A DNA stretch of 64,000 nt from Hirundichthys speculiger. Lineage: Eukaryota; Chordata; Actinopteri; Beloniformes; Exocoetidae. The stretch's first letter is position 1; every line of letters starts with the position of its first letter. The stretch spans positions 930,001 to 994,000 of the forward strand of contig JAGFBZ010000261.1 of NCBI GenBank assembly GCA_018398805.1. The letters are read 5' to 3'. Position numbers and translations under genes: made by a program. The notes under the pieces are model-generated. The model saw nothing but the letters and a program-made list of their open reading frames with translations, made no database searches and was not told the origin of the DNA. Below are positions 56,260 to 64,000 of the stretch, in pieces.

Positions 56260-59200
56260 GACAGAAAACAAAGAAATTACATTTATTTTATAATTTTGAT
56301 TTGAGGAATTATAATGTTAAGCAATTTGGCAAATATTTTCTATGCACGCAAATATCAGTTTGTCTGTAGGTCCCCCCCCCAAAATAAATAAAAAAAGTCC
56401 TCAATCTTTTTTTTTGTTTCTTAACAGATAAGTTACTGCCCTGGGAACATTGCTTGTGGTTGTGCAAGTTTGTATTTAGCAATCACACAGAAATATTTCT
56501 TCTATTTGTGATAATATGAACAATTAGTCCATCAAGAATCAGAATTTATCTTATTATTTTACAGGTTTTCTCCTGTGCCTTTAAGTACATCATCTCTCTA
56601 AGTCAACAAACAAATCTACAAGGCAGATGATTATCAATGTCTTTTTTCTTTAATATTAGATTTGATTAATCTATCTTAATTAACAGGCTATGAACCAAAC
56701 CCTGATAATGCAGGTGTTTTAGCCAACTTTAGACTTCTATCCAACCTCCCTTTGTTCATTAAAAAAAAAAAAAGCCATGTCCTTTACCAACTGATAAAGG
56801 CAGAGAAATTTCACAGATATTTAGGTTATCTACTAAAATCAGCTACCATCAGGTTCCAAATAAGGCTGTAGCAGTGAAATTCCTCTGTGTTGCATGAGCA
56901 GCGATGTAATGGAATAAATGATAACATACTTCTGACTCTCAAACAGTCCTTACAATCCAAAATCACCACATTCCCAAAAATGTCCTCTGCCACAGTCCTC
57001 ACAAAGACAGCAAAACATGAACACACTCTCTCATTGAGCTGCATGGGAACCAAACCCTCCAAGACTTCAACACAGCCAGCACATTAAGCATGACTAAACA
57101 CTGGGTGTGGTCCAAACACAGTGCAGGAAGTAACAGAAACACACGCATATGCACACGGCTGTAACATTGAATCGAACTGTGTGTTTTCTGGTGTTTTGCC
57201 TTCGTTGTTTCCAGATGTAAGAAAACCAGCTTTAACAGATCCAGAAAAGAGAAACTAAACTTCTGCTGTTGATTAAATCTCCTACAGCCACAGGCGCACA
57301 CACTTGACCATTAACCCCACAGGTGAGATGTGTTCAGACTAATGACTGATTACTGAAATAAAACAAGAGTCAAAAGGTCATTTACAGAATAAAATCTGGT
57401 TCATTAAAAAAAAGAAACAGAATCTGTTCATGTTATTTTACTTTGTTCTTCAGTTTTCCAATGTTTATGGATGTTTGTTATTACGTGTATTGTTCAACTT
57501 TACTCCTTTTTGCAGAAAGAGCTCCAGTCTGTTTTTAATCATCCTTTTAAAAAAAAAAAGAAAAAAAAACATAATTTTTTACTCAGAAGTGTAAAAATAA
57601 CCATTGTTGATGGCTTCAGAGGTCAATTTTGTTTAAAAAAACAAACAAAAAAACCCAACATGATTTCTGCAACCACCATCAGTTTGCTACTTTTGCAATA
57701 GTTTGTCACGTCCCGTTCTTTCTGCAGAATGATGTTACTGTTCGATCATGCCACAATGTAAAAAATCAACTCAAACTAAGAGCGCTGTGACCACTGTCAA
57801 CCTGAGGTAAAACACTGAATACTCGCATGTGCTTCACACAGCATTCACCAAACATAAATGCGCCAAACAGCTGGATAACTGTATCACAGAATACGACTCA
57901 TAAGACAGACAAAGTCATGCATGCACCTGAATATAATACGTGATTAAATTAATCCAAGGTGGTGAGAAACTGGAGACATCTCTAAACCTAAACGTTGTGC
58001 GCAAACAGAGAAAGTTGAATTCTGCTGAAGCTCACTTTGACAGGATGGCAGTAGATTTCCTGATTACATGCCTGGTTAAACTGTTTCTATTCTCAGTCTG
58101 CTCAGGTCCTGTAGGAGAAACGTCTGGAGTTCCTCCAATACATTTCAGCAGATGATAAGGAAAGAATGTGGAGGCCAGAAACATGTAGCTTCATGCTTCA
58201 CATCCACACAGATCAGCAGAGAGGAATTCAGCCCGAGGCTTTTAACGTCCAGAGGTTTGCTTCCTGTTTGTGAATCAAACAATTCGGTTTATTAAACTGT
58301 GAACTGAAAACCTTTTGTTTTGATATGTCAGTAAAAAAGGGGAAATTGTTCCTCAATACCTAACATTCAGTTTCAATTTCATATTTCCTTTTGCAGCTTA
58401 TTATTAAATCTAAACAATGTTCACAAAAAAAGAAAGAAATCAAAGAAGATTTTAGTCAAGCTTGATAATTAATTCATCTGTTAAGAACAAACTGTTTATA
58501 TTCAAATTCAGATCCTGCATTTCTCTGAACAAGCCACTGCATTTCACTAATATTCATCTCGACAGTGCCTGGTCATTTGGAAACTCTTCAGATCAGCACC
58601 AGAACAGAAAAACACCTTTGCTTGGTGGTTTTTGCTTCAGTTTTTTTCCAAGACCGTGTATCGTTGCCACGGCTCCTTACAAGCACGAGTTTCTGTCTGT
58701 ATCCTGCTGAATAGTTTTACTGTTAAGCTGTCGCAGAGGATGTACTCTCTGCAGAATATGATCAGAGACCAGTGTGACTCAAGTTCCACATGCTTGAACT
58801 CAATTAGAGTCAATAGAGGGCAGTCAGGTGGCCGGTGTAAAAGACAAGGAAAGGGGTGGGAAAAACTGAATTTGTCCTTGGTCAAGATTTACAAAGCCAG
58901 ACGTTTAGTTTTTCTTTTTAATTTCCAGAGTTTCTATTCTCACGCTTTACCATAGCAGGAGAGCTGTAAACAATTTCTGAAAAAAGGACACAAAGCCTCT
59001 GACACTAACACAAGTATGCAGCCAAATCCCAGGAACACAATGGACACTATGCAGACTGTCTGTGGCACATGAATGGATGATGTTATGACTGAATGAAGAG
59101 ATTAATTTCCAGCAGTGTGAATGTGGAAATTCAATTTAGACCTCCTGAACAACTAAATACGTGTTTATGTTTGGAAGCGGGGTGTATGTCCCATGATGCT

Positions 59201-59270
59201 ATTGTGAGAAGGTACAACACCACCCCCTTCACATCTCTTGTATTGGAGCATGATCTATGAATCTTGGGGA
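56260..59270. other. Region upstream of cdc42se1, no gene recognised
   Basis: Only short open frames in unrelated reading frames. The cdc42se1 first exon and promoter should lie here or further right, but no CpG island or convincing donor was found. Confidence 0.5.
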
Positions 59271-59274
59271 CTTA

Positions 59275-60457
59275 AGGGTTGTGTATACTCTCGCGGCAAT
59301 GTGTCGCAGTTATCTTGTCGCCGGTATGCCGCAGTTACTTTTTACGATTTATGCTCAATTTTGCCGCGCGGTCTGCGCTATGTTATTCCACGCCACAACG
59401 CAAGAGGGACAATCACGAACTAGCTAAACTTGCTAAAATTATCTCTTGCAGTTTTTCCACTTCCTCATCGTCTCGGCCGTATCCAGACCCACATTTATCG
59501 CAATCTCCCTCCATGAATTACTAGAATATGTGCTGTCTTTGTAGTGTGGAGTACGAGAATCGTACAGATGTGGGTACTTCCCAGCGTTGCCAGGTGGGAA
59601 ATGTAGGATTATCGTACCAGAGATTCAAAATTATCGTATTTTGAGGGAAATTATCGTACATCTGTCATAACCAAAATAACAAGCCCAATGATACGCTATA
59701 GTTAAATATAATCACTCTAGTGATAAATAGCGTCCCACAGGCACTCACAGCTTCGTGGCACAAGTACGGAGTGGGTTAACAGCACCACATCAGCCCCAAC
59801 TTACAGTTGCGTTAGACTAATGTGTACCCCAAAAACAAATGAGAGCTGTAAGAACTAAGAACTAAAGGAGCCAAATTATGAGGTCTGGAAACGATTTTGG
59901 AGACTTAATTTTTTCCCTTGCTTTTTCTCTTCTGCTTAAACACGGTTTAAATCTCGCTCGCTCGACCTCCTGATCTGGTCCTGACTATGAGCGTCTCATG
60001 GGTGCGCACAGCTGCCCATTCAGCCTATCATGTTAGTTGTTCTGAGACGAAACACTCGTATCCTCCGCTCAGCAAAGCACAATTGGCTGGAAACATGTCA
60101 CGTTGGAACAGATGCCTTCAGGGTTCACAAAAAACTCTCCGGCAGATTATCGCACAAATTATCGTACATTTGGCCTTTTTTTGGATTATTGATCGTACAT
60201 CATACAGAGAACCAAATTATCGTACAAATACGATAACTATCGTACACATGGAACGCTGGTACGTCCTCATTTCTTCGATGACGCGCTTTTTTCTACGCGG
60301 ATGTAGAATTGACCAATCAGAGGCCTCCTTTCTCTCCTCTCTGCGACACAGTGTGCTGTCACCTACAATTTTGGGGGGTTGCACCGGAGTGTCTGCGTAG
60401 GGTGGGGGGCATCTCTGCATTATGCAGACGACCTGATTTCCGAGTATAAACCAGGCT
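59275..60457. mobile_element. PIF/Harbinger-like element carrying a nested hAT
   Basis: The left end (TTAAGGGTTGTGTATACTC from 59273) and right end (GAGTATAAACCAGGCTTAA to 60460) are imperfect inverted repeats bordered by TTA/TAA, the target type of PIF/Harbinger elements. CpG-rich sequence unlike its surroundings lies inside each end (59290-59420 and 60270-60400). No transposase is seen. The one-base uncertainty at each end comes from the palindromic TTAA. Confidence 0.6.
59582..60258. mobile_element. hAT-type element (677 bp) inserted in the Harbinger-like element
   Basis: The termini CAGCGTTGCCA (59582) and, inverted, CAGCGTTCCA (from 60258) are hAT-like. Flanking 8-mers GTACTTCC (59574-59581) and GTACGTCC (60259-60266) match at 7 of 8. 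The words ATTATCGTAC and TATCGTACA recur many times near both ends, in the manner of subterminal transposase-binding repeats. No coding capacity. Confidence 0.7.
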
Positions 60458-60552
60458 TAACGGTGAGCAAAATTACAATTGGTATTCCCATTAGCCAGGG
60501 TCCAGGGTAAAACCTAGGACAGTGGATCTCCTCGTCTGTCCTTTCAGACATT

Positions 60553-60850
60553 GGGCCTCATTCATAAAATGTGAGCAGAATGGATTTGTGTTAACTGTGA
60601 ACAGAAAAAGCTTTATGCATTTTGGCATTTATGAAAATATAAGTAGTTCCGAACTATTTGTAGGTATGAACATAATCTCCTCCTTGCTTCAACCATGTGT
60701 AGTGCTTGTGTAAATGAGGTGTGCTCATAAATATCATTGTCCTTCTCAGGACTTTACAATGTTATAGCCTTATCCAGAGTAGGTTTTTTAAGGTGGTGAT
60801 TTATGTGCAAAGCTACACACAGATTTAAAAAGATTTCATGAATGAGGTCT
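60553..60850. mobile_element. MITE of about 298 bp with GGCCTCATTCAT ends
   Basis: The left end GGGCCTCATTCATAAAAT and the inverted right end AGACCTCATTCATGAAAT match at 15 of 18. Both sides carry ATT immediately outside, a possible 3-bp target duplication. It sits about 90 nt after the Harbinger-like element. Superfamily not certain. Confidence 0.6.
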
Positions 60851-62182
60851 ATTGTGTCTCCATTACAGTGTCAGACCCGGTGGGATCCACTGACCACTTG
60901 GTGGTGGTGGTGTTAATGCACCACTTTCATTGTTTCTGACTGACAATAAAAGAATAAGAGGAAAAATTAAGACATAAAACAAACTAGAACAATGAGATCA
61001 ACAAGGAAGGAGGTGAAAATACTGCTGTGTTTGCATATTCAGTGATGACTAATGTGTGGTTGAAAAACTAAAAACATAAAAACTGTTTAAAATTTAGTCA
61101 TCTGGAGGATGGTATAGTGATGCGTTTCATGTTCAATCACGTTTTTATTTTCCCATTTGGATCTGTTCCACTTTAATGACATGTTTTTGTTCGGATTATG
61201 CTTACTGATGTTTCATGTTCTGGATCATCAGATTCCAATTCAAACAAACAGTCATCACCCTCTCCTTCTCATCGTCGTCACTGTTTGCCACCTGATTTGA
61301 GACCAGCTGACCATTCATCAGCCTGAGGGCAGAATCAGCTGAAGCACTCCAAAACAACAGTGGTCTGTCTGGGAGGAACTACAGCTTACGTGTCAAATGA
61401 TCACACTTTAAGCAGCTGAGAGGAAGGCAGAGAAACCTCGATTTCCACACGTCTACAGGGCAGTCTGACCTCTGACATTTTAACAATGACCCCCGCTGCC
61501 CCCATCAACCTGATGACCTACTTTAGTGAACTTGCATATGACTGACAGCTAACTTGTGAGGAGGAAGGAGTTAATTTTTCCTTTTGTGTTATATATCACA
61601 TGTAGGCTAAAGAGTCATATCTATTTTTGAAGTTAATATACAATATGCTGCTCTAATCTTCTTGTATAGCATATGTACAAATATAGATATAACCTATATA
61701 AACAAGAAACAAGTGAAATCTATGGCTGCTTTCACACCTGAAGGCTTTAGTCTGTAAAACAAACCCCAGCTTTTTCCACTCCATTTAATGCAGTTTATTA
61801 CATGCAGTGTAAACACAGTGATCCCACTCAGTTGCAGACCAAAACAACTGGAGTAAGTTTAAATTAACTGGCAAAGTTTGGTGCAGTCCTCCCAGTGAAA
61901 GCATACTGAGCTAAAGTAGGACCAAAATCCAAAAGTCACATGAATTGAGGCATTGAATTAATGCGACTCTTCAATTCTGCAGGATTAACACTGAGTAAAA
62001 TCACCATATTTCAGTTCAGTATAATTAATGCACGCAACCTCAGACTGTTTTGCTATTCACTCTTGTGCATCCCAAGCTGACAGGGGTGGTATATTTAAGT
62101 ACCTGTGTCTGTGAGAAAAAAAAAACCCCAAAACAAACAAAGGAAGAATAATGCTGCCACCCAGCCAACATTTATGTGTTGG

Positions 62183-62215
62183 CACCATATGAGCTTAAAA
62201 AGGGCTCATATGGTG
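62183..62215. repeat. Perfect 12-bp hairpin
   Basis: CACCATATGAGC (62183-62194) and GCTCATATGGTG (62204-62215) are exact inverted copies around a 9-nt loop. It may be the remains of a small palindromic repeat. Confidence 0.8.
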
Positions 62216-62389
62216 GCCCTAACTGTGTTTGTCAATACCAACTCTGAGTGGGATCTCCCTCGTTTTTTAAGCAGGGCTCAGTTGTTCATTTTCTAATATA
62301 TGGCATGTGGTACTTAAAACTATATAGCACCCACATAATTTACCCCCTTTCTTATCATATTCCCATTTAGTCCAATTGCATCATTTTTT

Positions 62390-62735
62390 TTTTTTCCCTG
62401 TACTTTTTGGGCTGTGGGAGGAAGCTGCTGAGCACTCGGCACAAACCCACAGAGGCACAGGGGTGAGAGCCCAAACCCTTTAGCTAATAAGGGGCCACAG
62501 GTTGGTATTCTCAGTGCCGGTCCAAGTCTGGATAATTAGGGACGGTTGTGATCAGAAGGGCATCTAATGTAAAACCTATGTTGAATCAATATGCAGAACA
62601 TGATGATCTACTGCACTGACCCCTATGGGGAGAAGCTAAAAGAACTTTCCAAACAAAAGGGCCCCAACCGGCATTCAGACTGGGAACCTATTTGCTGTGT
62701 GGCAACAGTGCCAACCAGCACACCGCTGTGCAAAG
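62390..62735 (-). repeat. Degraded copy of the fish SINE/LINE-tail family
   Basis: Pieces such as 'gggctgtgggaggaagctg' (62410) and 'gggaacctatttgctgtgtg'...'cagcacaccgctgtgc' (62686-62732) match the same family as the copies at 30266, 37615 and 50066. The order is broken by unrelated sequence. Confidence 0.4.
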
Positions 62736-64000
62736 GTCAAAAAGATTTCTACATTTTTTATTTTGCACATGCATACAATATGCGCTTCTTTTCCTTTTCT
62801 TCTCCATGTAACACTTGCTTCGAAATTCCTTTACAGAACACACTGGTTTGTTACTATTCCTTTTCTCTACATAAAAAAAAGGTTGATGAAAATTTGAGGA
62901 TTAATGAAAAAAGAAAAAAAAACAGAAAGCAGATACTGCATGACTAGTTAAGTAGCCTGATGCTTGAAAAACACTGCAGTTATTTTCTAAAGACGAATTC
63001 TTAAATATTAGACAGACTGAACTGTTATTCTCTGGTTCACTTCCTCCTTTCTGAACTCAGACACACACTTCCTGCTGCTGCTTATCTAATAGCGTCAGCG
63101 GCTTGTGATAAGAAAAAAAAAAAACCCACAAGGGCTTCGTCTTTGAAACAACATGTCAAGATCTCTGGAGTGGCTAAACTGAGGACTAGGATTAAAGTTG
63201 AATAATTTACATGCTTAGGTCTCACAACATCTGTTCATACATGTCGTTGCTACAGATTTGTCACTACAGCATATATGGTTTCAGTCTTTTGTTCCAACTG
63301 AAACTGGATTCAGACCTGGTGAGTGAAGAGGCCACTGACATCTGGTGAACTCACCAACATGTTCACGAAAGCAGCTTGAAAATGACTTTTGGTTTGTGTT
63401 TTTTTAGTGCATTACTCCCACTTGGAAAACAGTAAGTAGAAGATGGTCAACTGTGGCCATAAAAGGTATGCACACGGTCAACAACAACACTCAGGCAGGC
63501 TGCATTCAGACATGCCTGCTGATATCAAGGGGCCCAGAGCAGCCAAGAAAACATCCTCCACACCATTACATCATCAACAGCAGCCTGGGTTGCTTACATA
63601 AAGCAGGGTGCTCCGGAGCAGTTTTTGACAAAAGAGCAACCCGGTGTGTTCCTCAGCTGTTGTAGTCCATCCGCCTCAAAGTTGGATGCGTTGTGAGCCA
63701 TCTTCCAGCTCGCCACAGCTGTACAAAGGTTATCTGAGTTTTGCAGTCACCTCCAACCAGTCTGGTCACTGACGTTTGTCATTAGTCGGTGTTTCTTTAC
63801 CATTCTGACTAAGCTCGGAAAACTGTTGCAGTGAAAATCCAGGAGATCTGTGGCTTCAGAAACAATGAAATCAGCCAGCGTGGGAGATCCTAATAAAGCA
63901 CTCGGTAATTACCCCTGTTACCACAGTGACCAAACATTGTTGCATACACATATCCACAACAACGAATGTGTTGCACAACTTTAAAAACATGATTTTAATG

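Larger units (their letters stand above)
60860..64000. other. Right-hand end, no gene recognised
   Basis: Apart from the hairpin and repeat fragments listed separately, nothing with coding or structural character was found. A short phrase 'ggctgctttcacacctg' at about 61723 resembles the end of a common fish MITE, but no partner end was found. Confidence 0.5.

Noticed and set aside
61720..62000. Possible MITE starting 'ggctgctttcacacctg'
   Set aside because: Only one end was found; no inverted partner or target duplication nearby.
62670..62735. tRNA-like gene
   Set aside because: The tRNA-like words belong to a degraded SINE/LINE-tail repeat; no cloverleaf can be drawn.

Overview
The window reads as vertebrate nuclear DNA from a ray-finned (teleost) fish. 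Genes are split by introns, most of the sequence is AT-rich and non-coding, microsatellites are common, and the repeats are of fish type: short hAT, Tc1 and PIF/Harbinger-like elements, L2/CR1- and RTE-like LINE fragments, and an (ATCC)n SINE/LINE-tail family. Four protein genes could be assembled exon by exon. Three of them join in frame to the stop codon; psmb4 is one base out at a single junction.

Layout: rfx5 (minus, coding 14357 to 7329, ten coding exons) encodes the DNA-binding subunit of the RFX complex. psmb4 (minus, 22596 to 17651, eight coding exons) encodes the beta-7 subunit of the 20S proteasome. bnipl (plus, 26635 to 31848, fourteen coding exons) encodes a BNIP2-family protein with a BCH/CRAL-TRIO-like domain. 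cdc42se1 (minus, 55857 to 49259, three coding exons) encodes a small CRIB-containing Cdc42 effector. Human RFX5, PSMB4, BNIPL and CDC42SE1 all lie in 1q21.3, and BNIPL and CDC42SE1 are convergent there as here, so the window is a compacted piece of that conserved block. RFX5 (MHC class II transcription) and PSMB4 (proteasome) both serve antigen presentation in mammals, but nothing here shows co-regulation.

The rest is mostly mobile DNA and unassigned non-coding sequence: 1-6150 (nothing, or a long rfx5 3' UTR), 32.9-39.6 kb (a 1.44 kb hAT element, two dead LINE fragments, a Tc1-type MITE, SINE-like pieces), 39.6-48.3 kb (nothing recognised), and 56-64 kb (upstream of cdc42se1, with a PIF/Harbinger-like element carrying a nested hAT insertion, and a further MITE).

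Strongest observations: (1) an apparent U12-type AT-AC intron inside the RFX DNA-binding domain of rfx5, with near-ideal donor and branch-point sequences; (2) a one-base excess at the start of psmb4 exon 5 that breaks the frame of an otherwise intact essential gene; (3) several transposon copies whose ends and target-site duplications can be read directly, one nested in another; (4) a run of seven phase-1/phase-1 exons in bnipl. I found no clear sign of a wholly new biological system.
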